From NCBI GenBank assembly GCA_028714915.1, contig JAQTLL010000001.1:124001-188000 (forward strand): 64,000 nt of DNA. Direction: 5' to 3'. Position numbers and translations under genes: made by a program. The notes below the pieces were generated by a model. That model worked only from the letters and a program-made list of their open reading frames with translations, searched no databases and was not told where the DNA came from. Each line of letters starts with the position of its first letter. Position 1 is the stretch's first letter. Positions 34,974 to 44,382 of the stretch are shown here, piece after piece. This DNA is from Sulfuricurvum sp. (GTDB lineage Bacteria; Campylobacterota; Campylobacteria; Campylobacterales; Sulfurimonadaceae).

Positions 34974-36146
34974 ATGAAAGAACCGTTCGCTTGGGATCAC
35001 TATTCCGACCAGCCCTCCATCATCAAAGATAAAACACTAAAGCGCGCTATGCGTCGTAGTGCTCTTCTCTCACTTATCAAAACATTTTGTATTTCATTAC
35101 TTACACTTCCTATCGCCTTAATACTTATGCCGTTCATGCCACGACGTGCTATTTCCGGAGAGCATTTTTTCGGTATGGGAGTCAATCTGGATAAAGAGCC
35201 CAACACGACCCCCTATCTCATCGATGAACTAAAAATCGAAAAACTGCTGATTCGTATTCCGCTGTGGGAGATGGATCGACTGGATGAATATGTTGCTTTT
35301 ATCAAAACATTCAAAGATCAACATATCACTGTCGCTTTATTGCAAGACCGTGAGCACATCATTTCCCCAACTTTGACAAAAGATCATTTCATCCAAATTT
35401 TTGAAGCACTTGAAGAGATTTGCAGTACCTACGTCATAGGTTCTACGATCAACCGTGCCAAATGGGGATTTTTTAGTGTCAACGAATACCTCTCATTTTA
35501 TGCCATCGCCTATGAACTCAAAAAAGAACGATTTTCGAATCTAAAACTCATCGGCTCCAACGTCATCGATTTCGAGCTTCATTTCACTGCCCATACTCTT
35601 TTTAATTTTCAACCCATTCATTTCGATGCACTGGGAAGTTTATTATACGTTGACCGACGTGGCGCTCCTGAAAACACCCAAATGGGATTTAATCTCTTAA
35701 GTAAAATCAATATCCTCTACTCACTGCTCTCTCTTAGTCCAAAAGCATCCAATGAGCTTATCATCACCGAAACCAATTGGCCAATCAAAGACACTGCCCC
35801 GTATGCTCCCACCAGTGAGACAGAGTGCGTAAGTGAAGAGGATTATGCTGCTTTTATGGTGCGCTACTATCTGGAGGCCTTTGCCTCTCAAAAAGTAAGC
35901 TGTGTCTATTGGCATCAGCTCATCGCTCCCGGATATGGGCTCATCGATAACCGCGAAGAAATCCGTAAACGTAGTGCTTTTGATGCGTATAAAATTATGT
36001 TGTCTCACATGAGCGATGCACACTTTTTACGATACCGCAAAAAAGCACAGGAGTATCTGCTCATCTGCTCTACCCCCAGAGGCAATTTACATATTACATG
36101 GAACCTCAACTCATTTCCCATTTATACCTATAAGGCTGCGTCTTGA
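34974..36146 (+). CDS. membrane-anchored glycoside-hydrolase-like protein of the LPS core locus
   Basis: The 390-residue protein has a membrane segment near residues 30-52 (LLSLIKTFCISLLTLPIALI) and a TIM-barrel-like body: LLIRIPLWEMDRLDEYVAFI, GSTINRAKWGF and ELIITETNWP, the last with a Glu placed like the nucleophile of clan-A glycoside hydrolases. The usual Asn-Glu acid/base pair is not evident at STINRAKWG, so hydrolytic activity is uncertain. It overlaps waaF by 4 nt. Its transcript appears to be leaderless. Confidence 0.6.
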   Translation: MKEPFAWDHYSDQPSIIKDKTLKRAMRRSALLSLIKTFCISLLTLPIALILMPFMPRRAISGEHFFGMGVNLDKEPNTTPYLIDELKIEKLLIRIPLWEMDRLDEYVAFIKTFKDQHITVALLQDREHIISPTLTKDHFIQIFEALEEICSTYVIGSTINRAKWGFFSVNEYLSFYAIAYELKKERFSNLKLIGSNVIDFELHFTAHTLFNFQPIHFDALGSLLYVDRRGAPENTQMGFNLLSKINILYSLLSLSPKASNELIITETNWPIKDTAPYAPTSETECVSEEDYAAFMVRYYLEAFASQKVSCVYWHQLIAPGYGLIDNREEIRKRSAFDAYKIMLSHMSDAHFLRYRKKAQEYLLICSTPRGNLHITWNLNSFPIYTYKAAS

Positions 36147-37135
36147 AAATTCTCATTATTCTCCCCAACTGGCTGGGTGATGCCATCATGGCAACTCCAA
36201 CACTTGAAGCGGTGTGTATGATGTATCCTGAAGCAAAACTCACGCTGGTTGGCTCGTACGTGAGCATTGAGGCGCTCAAACATCATCCGCAATGTATCCG
36301 TTTTTATGTCGATGAGACGAAAAAAGAGGGGAATCGTTTCCTCAATACCTACCGCTTTGCAAAAGAGCTGGGCGGTCACGATATAGCGGTCACCTTTCGT
36401 AATCAGCTCCACTCCTCCCTCTTACTGCGCTGGAGCGGTACACTCATCACCGCAGGACGAGCAAGTTGGCACTCTCGTCTTCTTTTAACTCATGCCATCA
36501 AACCATTCCATCCAAGCCATCTTGTTGAGCAATACCGAGATATTGCCCAAAGTGTAAGTGAAAAACCACTCGAAATCGGTCACCTGAAGCTCCATATCAA
36601 ACCTCACGTCTTTGAGCGTCCAACTTTGGGAATCAATCCAGGGGCAACGTATGGAAGTGCCAAACGGTGGTATCCTGAAAAATTTGCCGAAGTGGCACGT
36701 GCCTTTAGTGATTCCTATGAGATTGTTTTATTCGGAGGTCCTAACGAAGTAGAAATGGTCAATGACATTGAATCGCGTCTAAATGGGGTAAATATCACGA
36801 ATCTGGCAGGAAAAACATCGGTTCAAGAACTGTGTGCGATGATTGGGGGATTGGATTTATTTATCACCAATGACAGCGGTCCGATGCACGTAGCGGCGGC
36901 GTATCAAGTCCCTACTGTGGCAATTTTCGGTCCAACGCGCCATCTCGAAACGTCTCAATGGAAAAATGAAAAAAGTGTGATTGTACGACATGACATGGAG
37001 TGTGCACCATGTATGAAGCGAGAATGCCCACTAGGGCATCATGAGTGTATGAAAAGCATAACCTCTAATGAGGTTATTGAGGCGGTAAAAAAATTAGCGT
37101 CATTCCCAATCAAGTCGGGGATGACAAAGGACTAG
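36143..37135 (+). CDS. waaF: ADP-heptose:LPS heptosyltransferase II
   Basis: The 330-residue GT9 enzyme has KILIILPNWLGDAIMATPTL, LGINPGATYGSAKRWYP, VLFGGPNEV, and ITNDSGPMHVAAAYQVPTVA, then a Cys cluster (MECAPCMKRECP) typical of WaaF. It starts at TTG. The final codons (ASFPIKSGMTKD) come from a family-1 palindromic repeat at 37099-37125, so the natural C-terminus was probably a few residues different. It converges with hldE over 4 nt. Confidence 0.92.
   Translation: MKILIILPNWLGDAIMATPTLEAVCMMYPEAKLTLVGSYVSIEALKHHPQCIRFYVDETKKEGNRFLNTYRFAKELGGHDIAVTFRNQLHSSLLLRWSGTLITAGRASWHSRLLLTHAIKPFHPSHLVEQYRDIAQSVSEKPLEIGHLKLHIKPHVFERPTLGINPGATYGSAKRWYPEKFAEVARAFSDSYEIVLFGGPNEVEMVNDIESRLNGVNITNLAGKTSVQELCAMIGGLDLFITNDSGPMHVAAAYQVPTVAIFGPTRHLETSQWKNEKSVIVRHDMECAPCMKRECPLGHHECMKSITSNEVIEAVKKLASFPIKSGMTKD
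37099..37125. repeat. dispersed palindromic repeat, family 1, within the waaF 3' end
   Basis: GTCATTCCCAATCAAGTCGG with GGGATGAC forms an imperfect hairpin and is nearly the same as the copy beside glnK (1486-1517). It is translated as the end of WaaF. Confidence 0.7.
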
Positions 37136-38565
37136 CACGTCGGAGTATTATTGATCCGTGCAATCGTCGCCGTCGTACTTTTCCCATCGACAAACTGCAC
37201 CAATCGTAACTCTCCCGAAAATTCAGCTCCAACGACCGATTTACCCTCATAATCTCCGCCTTTGACGAGAATATCAGGGGCAATGCTTTTAATCAATTCA
37301 TAGGGTGTTTCATCGCTAAAAAGGACGACATAATCGACCGCTTCGAGTGCTCCTAGAATATACGCACGATCTTGCTCACTGTTTACCGGGCGAGTCGGAC
37401 CTTTGAGTACACGTACCGAAGCATCTGTGTTAAGTCCGACAATCAATACATCTCCATAACTTTTTGCCTCTTGGAGGTATTTGACATGCCCGACATGGAG
37501 AATATCAAAACAGCCGTTTGTAAAGACAATTCGTTTGTTTTTAGCTTTAAGGCGCTGTACAATCTCCACAATCTCACTGGCAGATTTTAGATGAGTTCGC
37601 GAATCGCTTTGGTGAAGCGTTGCTTCGTACTCTTCGATCTCTTCAAGTGTCACCGTAGCCGAACCGATTTTACTCACGACGACTGCCGCCGCACGATTCG
37701 AAAATACAGCCGATTCATCGATACTCATCCCGCAGCTCAGGGCAAAGGAGAGTGATGCAATTACCGTATCTCCCGCACCCGTCACATCGAAAACCTCACG
37801 GGCAACCGTAGGAAAACGGCGCATTATCCCATCATCGATTGCAATCCCGTCTTCAGAGAGGGTAATCATCGAACATTCCAAATCACACGTCTCTTTTAGA
37901 CGCAAGAGTGCCGTGCGCAATGACGCTTCATCGTTAATCGCAATCCCCGTAGCTTCGGAGGCCTCTTTTTTATTGGGAGTAAGCAAGTACGCACCACGGT
38001 ACTTGGTGTAATCTTTCCCCTTGGGATCGACAAGCACTTTTTTACCCAGTTCACGTGCGCTGCAAATGATTCCCTGCGCGAGAGAATCTGTAATCACCCC
38101 TTTGCCATAATCGGAGAGGATTACGACATCACACTCCTTCATCACCCGTGAGGCATATGCTATGACAGCTTGTGTTGAGCCATCAGAAATCGACTCTTTG
38201 GATTCGCGGTCATAGCGAAGAATTTGTTGGTTTGAGGCAACAATACGGCTTTTTTTGGAGGTTTTGCGATCATTTTGAACCACCAATCCCTCGTCAGACA
38301 CCCCAATTTTTTCCAACATTGCTCGCAGCTCTTCACCGCTCTCATCATTTCCGATTACCCCTGCCACACAGACAGTTGCACCCAAGGCTGCGAGATTATT
38401 AATCACATTCCCAGCACCACCCAAAACCGTCGTCTCGCGGGAAATATCGACCACCTGCACGGGAGCTTCAGGTGAAATTCGTTCGCATCCTCCCCACAGA
38501 TAATGATCAATCATCAAATCACCAATAACCAGAATACGGGGATGAATATTGTGAAGATGCATCAT
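37132..38565 (-). CDS. hldE: bifunctional heptose 7-phosphate kinase / heptose 1-phosphate adenylyltransferase
   Basis: The 477-residue protein joins a ribokinase-type domain (residues 1-320; ILVIGDLMIDHYLWG, DVTGAGDTVIASL) and a nucleotidyltransferase domain (345-477; FTNGCFDILHVGHVKYLQEA). It phosphorylates heptose 7-phosphate at C1 and later adds AMP to make ADP-D-glycero-D-manno-heptose. GAGGAACTTTC precedes the ATG, which overlaps the hldD stop. gmhA and gmhB, needed for the same pathway, lie a few genes away. Confidence 0.97.
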   Translation of the reverse strand: MMHLHNIHPRILVIGDLMIDHYLWGGCERISPEAPVQVVDISRETTVLGGAGNVINNLAALGATVCVAGVIGNDESGEELRAMLEKIGVSDEGLVVQNDRKTSKKSRIVASNQQILRYDRESKESISDGSTQAVIAYASRVMKECDVVILSDYGKGVITDSLAQGIICSARELGKKVLVDPKGKDYTKYRGAYLLTPNKKEASEATGIAINDEASLRTALLRLKETCDLECSMITLSEDGIAIDDGIMRRFPTVAREVFDVTGAGDTVIASLSFALSCGMSIDESAVFSNRAAAVVVSKIGSATVTLEEIEEYEATLHQSDSRTHLKSASEIVEIVQRLKAKNKRIVFTNGCFDILHVGHVKYLQEAKSYGDVLIVGLNTDASVRVLKGPTRPVNSEQDRAYILGALEAVDYVVLFSDETPYELIKSIAPDILVKGGDYEGKSVVGAEFSGELRLVQFVDGKSTTATIARINNTPTC

Positions 38566-39572
38566 GAAAGTTCCTCAACGAAGAGTCGTTTGATCTCCGG
38601 AACATATGCAGCGATCCCCTCTTCAAATTCAAAGCGTGGCGTATATCCAAGAGCATCACGTGTGCTTTGAATATCCGCTTCGGTATGAAACTGATAGCGT
38701 CCGATATAAGGATTGGGGATATATTCACACACATACGAGGTCCCAAGCTCATGCTGCAAAATATCAACCATCGACTGAAACGAACGAGCTTTGCCTGTTC
38801 CCACATTAAATACCCCAGACTCTTTTGGGCTGGCGGCTAAAATATTGGCTTGGAGGATGTCTTCGATATAGATGAAATCACGCAAGATTTGATCGGAGTT
38901 TTCAAACAGTTTTGGATTTTTACCCTGCAAGAGCTGATGACCAAACTGAATCACCATAGACGCCGTTTTGTTTTTAAAAAACTCTCGTGATCCATAAACA
39001 TTAAAATACCTCAACCCTACGATACTGATATTAGTGTGTTTTTGGGCGTATCGACGTGCTGTATGATCCATCATCAGCTTGGAAAATCCATACACATTTT
39101 GAGGAGCTTCACGTCCGACACGCTGTGGCGAGGGGGCATCACCGTACGTAGCACCCGATGAAGCATAAATCATATTCGCACCGTGGGCTACGGCAATGTC
39201 AAGCAAATCAACAAATGCATTCACATTGGTTTGAATCATCAAATCCTGCTCCAACGCCGTCGTATCCGAAATCGCCGCTTCGTGATAGATATAATCAAAT
39301 TTATACTGAGTGCTTAGCTGAGCAAGAAGTGCTTTATCATTAATATCCCCACTGATCACATCGCCACAGAAGCCGATGAGATTTTTGAAATGACCAAAGC
39401 TTTTGAGATTTCCATTGGAAAGGGTGAGATTGGAGCGAAATAAATCCAATACAACCACGTGTGCTTGAGGATAATTTTCTTGAAAATAAAAAGCAAGATT
39501 GGAGCCAATGAAGCCAGCCCCCCCTGTAATGAGAATGGTTTTGTCATTAAAATCAACATCACTGTAGCGCAT
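38562..39572 (-). CDS. hldD: ADP-L-glycero-D-manno-heptose 6-epimerase
   Basis: The 336-residue short-chain dehydrogenase/epimerase has ILITGGAGFIGSNLAFYF, YASSGATYGD and catalytic YGFSKLMMD, plus YFNVYGSREF, all typical of HldD. It converts ADP-D,D-heptose to the L,D form used by WaaC/WaaF. AAGGATTACGA precedes the ATG; hldE follows with overlap. In C. jejuni the same pair precedes a divergent cytochrome c gene, as here. Confidence 0.95.
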   Translation of the reverse strand: MRYSDVDFNDKTILITGGAGFIGSNLAFYFQENYPQAHVVVLDLFRSNLTLSNGNLKSFGHFKNLIGFCGDVISGDINDKALLAQLSTQYKFDYIYHEAAISDTTALEQDLMIQTNVNAFVDLLDIAVAHGANMIYASSGATYGDAPSPQRVGREAPQNVYGFSKLMMDHTARRYAQKHTNISIVGLRYFNVYGSREFFKNKTASMVIQFGHQLLQGKNPKLFENSDQILRDFIYIEDILQANILAASPKESGVFNVGTGKARSFQSMVDILQHELGTSYVCEYIPNPYIGRYQFHTEADIQSTRDALGYTPRFEFEEGIAAYVPEIKRLFVEELS

Positions 39573-39660
39573 TCGTAATCCTTGCCAATATAAGTATCAT
39601 ATTGTAACAAAGCTTGCTTTAAAGGATGAAGATATTAGTGTGATTTAAGATTGATAGGAT

Positions 39661-39666
39661 TATAAT
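39661..39666 (+). promoter_or_regulatory. -10 box for the cytochrome c gene
   Basis: AGGAT-TATAAT-G lies 29 nt before the ATG, with a GGAG ribosome site between. Confidence 0.5.
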
Positions 39667-39695
39667 GATGTGAAATTTTTATAATGGAGAAACAA

Positions 39696-39992
39696 ATGAA
39701 AAAAATTGCTCTTGCAATGTTATTCGCTGGTGTATCAATGATGGCTGCAGACGGGAAAGCTCTTTCTGCTAAATGTGCTGCATGTCACGGTGCTAGCTTC
39801 GAAAAAGCGGCTCTTGGTAAATCAGTTATCGTTAAAGGTCAATCATCTGCTGCTGTTGAAGCTTCTTTGAAAGCATATAAAGCTGGTACACAAAACAAAG
39901 CTGGTATGGGCGCATTGATGAAAGGTCAAGTGGCAACTATGTCTGACGCTGATATCAAAGCTGTTTCTGATTACGCTGCAAGCATCAAGTAA
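39696..39992 (+). CDS. periplasmic class I c-type cytochrome (c553-like)
   Basis: The 98-residue product has a signal peptide (MKKIALAMLFAGVSMMA) and one heme site, CAACH, with a likely Met ligand in GMGALMKGQ. Small c553-type cytochromes carry electrons from the bc1 complex to the cbb3 oxidase in this phylum, fitting the ccoS-ccoI genes beyond it. The ATG at 39696 is used because GGAG precedes it and the signal peptide then starts at the basic residues. A terminator follows. Confidence 0.93.
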   Translation: MKKIALAMLFAGVSMMAADGKALSAKCAACHGASFEKAALGKSVIVKGQSSAAVEASLKAYKAGTQNKAGMGALMKGQVATMSDADIKAVSDYAASIK

Positions 39993-40000
39993 TTAAACGC

Positions 40001-40050
40001 CAAAGGGAGCAAAAGCCCCCTTTGACTCGTGCAGTGAACCGCACTTTTTT
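40001..40050 (+). terminator. terminator after the cytochrome c gene
   Basis: CAAAGGGAGC-AAAA-GCCCCCTTTG (40001-40024) forms a 10-bp stem with one mismatch. A second stem GTGC...GCAC (40029-40044) is followed by TTTTTT. Together they should stop plus-strand transcription. Confidence 0.65.
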
Positions 40051-40072
40051 AATCCTCTCAATACTTCCAAAA

Positions 40073-40291
40073 TTATTCTGGTCTATATGCTTTCTTTTTT
40101 AATTCTTCCCGTTTTTTCTGTTGATCCGCCAAATCATTGAGCTCTTTTTCATCATCAAAATGTACCTGTGACATCATCTTTTTCTCATCGTCAAACTGAC
40201 CGTTTTTAATTCCCCATAAAAATGCGGCCAATGCAAGTGCCCCTAAAAATAAAGAAGCCCCTAACATCATCGCTACTACCCAACTGTCCAT
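40073..40291 (-). CDS. ccoS: cbb3-type cytochrome oxidase assembly protein CcoS
   Basis: The 72-residue protein has one N-terminal membrane helix (VAMMLGASLFLGALALAAFL) followed by WGIKNGQFDD, the CcoS/FixS hallmark, and a charged tail. CcoS is needed for cofactor insertion into cbb3 oxidase. It lies 127 nt downstream of ccoI in the same direction, separated by a dispersed repeat. Confidence 0.92.
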   Translation of the reverse strand: MDSWVVAMMLGASLFLGALALAAFLWGIKNGQFDDEKKMMSQVHFDDEKELNDLADQQKKREELKKKAYRPE

Positions 40292-40321
40292 GTATTATCC
40301 TTTATTTTACTTCTTCATCAT

Positions 40322-40417
40322 ACCCTATAGGGCACAAGAACCTCTTTGAGGTCCTCGGGCTTAACCCGGGGATCCATATTAAAAGAGCTGGATTCCTGCC
40401 TTCGCGGGAATGACGAG
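40322..40417. repeat. structured repeats (families 1 and 3) between ccoI and ccoS
   Basis: CCCTATAGGG (40323-40332) and ACCTC-TTT-GAGGT (40340-40352) match, in reverse, parts of the structured element near 51343. A CCTCGGGCTTAACCCGGGGA motif and a family-1 unit, GAGCTGGATTCCTGCC with TTCGCGGGAATGAC, follow at 40352-40417. Confidence 0.65.
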
Positions 40418-40418
40418 G

Positions 40419-42812
40419 TTATTTATACATCCAACGACTTCGCATTGAGTTACCCACCACGAGAAGTGAACTAAACGACATCGAAATTGCTGCTAGCAGC
40501 GGTATCACATACCCCATCATTGCCAGAGGAATGGTAATCGAGTTGTAGACCAATGAAATCCCCAAGTTTTGCTTAATAAGTCCATACGTCCGTCTGCTAA
40601 TAGCAAAGGCTTCCGCTAGGGATGTCAATGAATCGTTCAAGAGCACCACATCGCTCACTTCAATGGCAATATCGCTTCCGCTTCCCATAGAAATACCAAT
40701 ATCTGCGCGTGCAAGTGCAAGCAAATCATTGACCCCATCTCCTGCCATAACAATAACATGACCCTCGGTATGCGCCATCTCTATAAATGCCGCTTTTTGT
40801 TCAGGATTTAAATGTGCATGAACCTCATCAATCCCCACTTCATCAGCAACTCGCTTCGCTGCACGCTCATGGTCACCTGTGAGCATAACCACACGTAAAC
40901 CAAATCTTTTCAACGCACGTATCGATTCAAACGCTTTTTCTTTCGGTAAATCTCGCAGTTCGTACGTCGCCACCAATACCCCATCAACCGCATAATAAAA
41001 AAGGCTTTTATCGCTTGCTGACTCTATTTCTATTTTACTGTCTCTCATCAATAGAGCATTACCACCCACAATCATTTTCCCATCAAGGCGTGCCACAACT
41101 CCCCGTGCCGGAATCTCATGGACATCTTCAAGAAGCATCTGCGCTACTGTCTCATCGGTACGCTCCAAGTACTCTGCCACCCCTCGACTAATCGGATGTC
41201 TGGACGCTTTTGTCAACGAGTACAGAATATGAGGATTAAATATTTCGTGAATCGTTGCATACACGACTTCAGGACGACCTTGGGTAATCGTACCGGTCTT
41301 ATCCAGCACCACCATCGAAGCCTTTGCCATCGTCTCAATCTGTGCGGCTGATTTAAACAGTATTCCCCGTTTAGCCCCCAATGCAAGTCCTACCAAAGTA
41401 GCAACAGGGGTAGCAAGCGCCAATGCACACGGACAGGCAATGATGATAACCGAAATCCCTACCATCAAAGAACGGTCAAAACTGTGCGGCCAAAAGTACC
41501 AAAACCAAAACGTTCCGATTGCCAAAAATAAAATCGTCGAGGAAAAATGTTGAGACAAGCGATTTGCCAATTTCTCGATATTGGGTTTATGACTCAACGC
41601 ATTTTCGAGCAAATTGACCAAATTTGAGAGGGTCGAGTGGGCAAAATCTTTGGTCGCTTTGTACGTTAACAGTGCATCAATACTGGTCGTACCGCTAATA
41701 ATAACATCACTGGAACGTTTGAAAATAGGCTCCGATTCTCCCGTGAGATTAGACTCATCGAAATTCCCCTCACCGCTCATCACTACACCATCGATTGCAC
41801 ACCGTTCTCCGCTTCGGATACGGATGATGTCCCCTACTTTTACCTCGTTTACATTGACATCTCGAACCGTTTCACCTTCTATAATCGTTACTTCTGAAGG
41901 GATATGTTTACTCATCACATCAAGAGTATCCGCAGCATTCTTACGGCTCAACACTTCTAAAAATTTTCCAAACAATACAAAGGTGATAATCATCGCTACC
42001 GAATCAAAATAGGCTTCCCCTTTTTCAAATACGGTAATATAAATAGAATAAAGATACGCCAGACTCGACCCAGTGACCACGAGTAAATCCATCGTGACCG
42101 CACGGTTGCGCAATCCGTAATACGCCCCTCGATAAAAAACCCATCCACTGTAAAAAAGTACCGGCGTTGCCAAAAACCACTCAGCAATATTGAGAATCGT
42201 CTTAATATCTTGTGTGATTCCTGTAAAATATCCCGCATATTGTGCAACCGCAATCCACATCATGTTCATCGCCGCAAACGTTGCTACCGCCATGCGCAGA
42301 TAATATTCTTTGCGTTCTTTGTTCGCTCGCACCTCTTGAAATGACGCATCATAAGGAAATGCGTTGTAACCGATGGCACGAATCATATCGATAATGGCAG
42401 AGAGTTTAAGTGCATTTGCATCCCATGTGATACGGGCTTTGTTGTTCGTGTAGTTAATATTTGCCTCGATGACACCATCCATTTTATGAAGTGCTTTTTC
42501 ATTGAGCCACACACACGCGGCACAGTGAATCCCCTCGATGACGAGAGAAACTTGAGACAACCCTTCTTTATCGAGAGTCACAAAACGCTCATGAAAAGCG
42601 GGAGTATCAAAATTGGAACTTGCCTCAAATTGTTCTGTTGGGGGTACTAAAGTAGTCTCTCCCATTTTGGAATAAAAACTCTCCAGCCCTTCCTCTTTAA
42701 GGAGATGAAAAATTCCTCGACACCCGTTACAACAAAAGCGATACTCCCCATCATGAATCATCATCGAATCGCTAAATTCTAAATGACAATGGTCGCATTT
42801 CACCTTAGACAT
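40419..42812 (-). CDS. ccoI: copper-transporting P1B-ATPase for cbb3 oxidase assembly (CcoI/FixI)
   Basis: The 797-residue ATPase has an N-terminal Cys-rich segment (CDHCHLEF, FCCNGCRG), a heavy-metal domain GIHCAACVW, eight membrane helices with the CPC metal site (IACPCALALA), the phosphorylation motif DKTGTITQG, and GDGVNDLLAL. CcoI exports copper for the cbb3 oxidase CuB centre rather than for detoxification. The ATG at 42812 overlaps the asparaginase-like stop by 8 nt. Linkage to ccoS and cytochrome c supports the CcoI name over a general CopA. Confidence 0.93.
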   Translation of the reverse strand: MSKVKCDHCHLEFSDSMMIHDGEYRFCCNGCRGIFHLLKEEGLESFYSKMGETTLVPPTEQFEASSNFDTPAFHERFVTLDKEGLSQVSLVIEGIHCAACVWLNEKALHKMDGVIEANINYTNNKARITWDANALKLSAIIDMIRAIGYNAFPYDASFQEVRANKERKEYYLRMAVATFAAMNMMWIAVAQYAGYFTGITQDIKTILNIAEWFLATPVLFYSGWVFYRGAYYGLRNRAVTMDLLVVTGSSLAYLYSIYITVFEKGEAYFDSVAMIITFVLFGKFLEVLSRKNAADTLDVMSKHIPSEVTIIEGETVRDVNVNEVKVGDIIRIRSGERCAIDGVVMSGEGNFDESNLTGESEPIFKRSSDVIISGTTSIDALLTYKATKDFAHSTLSNLVNLLENALSHKPNIEKLANRLSQHFSSTILFLAIGTFWFWYFWPHSFDRSLMVGISVIIIACPCALALATPVATLVGLALGAKRGILFKSAAQIETMAKASMVVLDKTGTITQGRPEVVYATIHEIFNPHILYSLTKASRHPISRGVAEYLERTDETVAQMLLEDVHEIPARGVVARLDGKMIVGGNALLMRDSKIEIESASDKSLFYYAVDGVLVATYELRDLPKEKAFESIRALKRFGLRVVMLTGDHERAAKRVADEVGIDEVHAHLNPEQKAAFIEMAHTEGHVIVMAGDGVNDLLALARADIGISMGSGSDIAIEVSDVVLLNDSLTSLAEAFAISRRTYGLIKQNLGISLVYNSITIPLAMMGYVIPLLAAISMSFSSLLVVGNSMRSRWMYK

Positions 42813-43284
42813 ATTCAAACTTCCCGCATTCTCGATTTTTTCGCACATAATTGTATTGTCCGCAAATCCCCTGCATCACAATATACACTCCACTGCACGA
42901 TCGCTGTGCAAAGCCTATCGCCATAGAGAGATTGGCTGTTGCTTCGATGGGGTCAATAAAAAAAGGAATCATCGCACCCGTAAAAACAACGGTTTTTTGC
43001 AAGGCTAATCGTGCAATAAACTCAGTACTCAACTCCATTGTGTCGGTACCGTGAACCACAATAATAACTTTTTCATCACTCTTGCCTATCGTATCCGCCA
43101 ATAATGAGCGATCCGTATCATTTATTTCCAAAGAGTCTTTATAGATAATTCCCCGAACATCAATGTCTATCACCAACGATTTGAGGATTGATTCAATAGC
43201 AATATTATCCATAGGGACAAAAAGCTCTCCTCTTATCGGATCATAACGCTTGTTAAAAGTTCCGCCTGTATTAAGGATAAGCAT
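42805..43284 (-). CDS. single-domain asparaginase-like protein
   Basis: The 159-residue protein matches only the N-terminal half of type I/II L-asparaginases. Both catalytic threonine regions are present (ILNTGGTFNKRY and VVHGTDTMELS), followed by VVFTGAMIPF, but the roughly 150-residue C-terminal domain is absent. It overlaps ccoI by 8 nt and touches gmhB, so the short form is built into the operon and is not simply a sequencing break. Whether it hydrolyses asparagine is unknown. Confidence 0.75.
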   Translation of the reverse strand: MLILNTGGTFNKRYDPIRGELFVPMDNIAIESILKSLVIDIDVRGIIYKDSLEINDTDRSLLADTIGKSDEKVIIVVHGTDTMELSTEFIARLALQKTVVFTGAMIPFFIDPIEATANLSMAIGFAQRSCSGVYIVMQGICGQYNYVRKNRECGKFEYV

Positions 43285-43787
43285 TATAGAAGTTCTTTTA
43301 GTGAGGAAATAACACGATTTGCTTTAGACTCTATTACATCACTGGAAAAAAGAATATTCATCCCCACTCCTGCACGTTGTGCCGCCTCGATGTCCCGTTC
43401 ATTATCACCGATCATTACCGAGTGCGCCATATCTAAATCGTACTCTTTTTGCGCACTTATAAACATCCCGGGTTCAGGTTTTCGACAGTCACACACACCG
43501 TCAATACTCTCATGATGCGGACAGTGATAAATATGGGTAATAGTGATACCCAAAGTCTTAAAATGCTTCACCATCCATTGACTGAGGATAGCAAAATCTT
43601 CCTCACTGTAATAACCTCTTGAAATTCCCGACTGGTTGGTGACAATAATGATGAGATACCCGCGCTCTTGATACGCACGGCATACCTCAACTATCCCCTC
43701 AACGAGTTCAAACTCCTCAATTTTGTGAAGATAGTTTTTTTCGACATTGACCACACCATCACGGTCTAAAAAAAGGGCTTTAGGCAA
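43284..43787 (-). CDS. gmhB: D,D-heptose 1,7-bisphosphate 7-phosphatase
   Basis: The HAD phosphatase has ALFLDRDGVVNVEKNYLH (motif I), IVTNQSGISRGYYSE (motif II) and the zinc-loop cysteines in YHCPHHESIDGVCDCRKPEP that mark GmhB, then MIGDNERDIEAAQRAG. It removes the 7-phosphate in the ADP-heptose pathway. The start taken is TTG at 43787, directly after GGAGGAGGGG and overlapping the gmhA stop; an ATG at 43823 lacks a ribosome site and would overlap gmhA by 44 nt. Confidence 0.92.
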   Translation of the reverse strand: MPKALFLDRDGVVNVEKNYLHKIEEFELVEGIVEVCRAYQERGYLIIIVTNQSGISRGYYSEEDFAILSQWMVKHFKTLGITITHIYHCPHHESIDGVCDCRKPEPGMFISAQKEYDLDMAHSVMIGDNERDIEAAQRAGVGMNILFSSDVIESKANRVISSLKELL

Positions 43788-44367
43788 CCCCTCCTCCGAA
43801 TAGATCTTTTTCGATAATGTCACAAAGGATATGCCCGATCAGGATATGAGATTCTTGGATACGAGGTGTCGCATTTGAGGGAATAATGATTGCGTAATCC
43901 GCCATTTTAGCCATCCGCCCCCCATCACGTCCGACAAGTGCTACCGTCGCAACACCCTTGTCTTTTGCCGATTCAAAAGCATTTATAATATTTTGAGAGT
44001 TGCCCGATGTAGAGATACCGATAAACAAATCTCCCTCTTGTCCCATCCCCTCTAACTGACGGGAAAACACTTTATCATACCCATAATCATTCCCAATCGC
44101 CGTAAGATTAGAAGTATCCGTTGTCAATGCCAGTGAAGGGATAGAGGGACGATCAAACCCATAACGCCCTACTAGTTCTGCCGCGATATGCTGCGCATCC
44201 GCTGCTGATCCGCCATTACCTGCCAACATTGTTTTCTTACCTTGTCGATAGACCTCAACACACGCTTTGGCAACCGTTACAATTGTCTCTAATAGCACAT
44301 CATTTTCTAAAATTGCCTGTTTCGTTGCCGCTGAATCGGCGATTTGCTTGATAACATAATTCTTCAT
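43780..44367 (-). CDS. gmhA: sedoheptulose 7-phosphate isomerase
   Basis: The 195-residue SIS-domain enzyme converts sedoheptulose 7-phosphate to D-glycero-D-manno-heptose 7-phosphate, the first committed step to ADP-heptose. LAGNGGSAADAQHIAAELVG and FIGISTSGNSQNI are the GmhA phosphate- and zinc-binding segments. AAGGTTACTAGA precedes the ATG. With gmhB, hldE and hldD the window has the complete pathway. Confidence 0.96.
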   Translation of the reverse strand: MKNYVIKQIADSAATKQAILENDVLLETIVTVAKACVEVYRQGKKTMLAGNGGSAADAQHIAAELVGRYGFDRPSIPSLALTTDTSNLTAIGNDYGYDKVFSRQLEGMGQEGDLFIGISTSGNSQNIINAFESAKDKGVATVALVGRDGGRMAKMADYAIIIPSNATPRIQESHILIGHILCDIIEKDLFGGGVA

Positions 44368-44382
44368 TCTAGTAACCTTATT

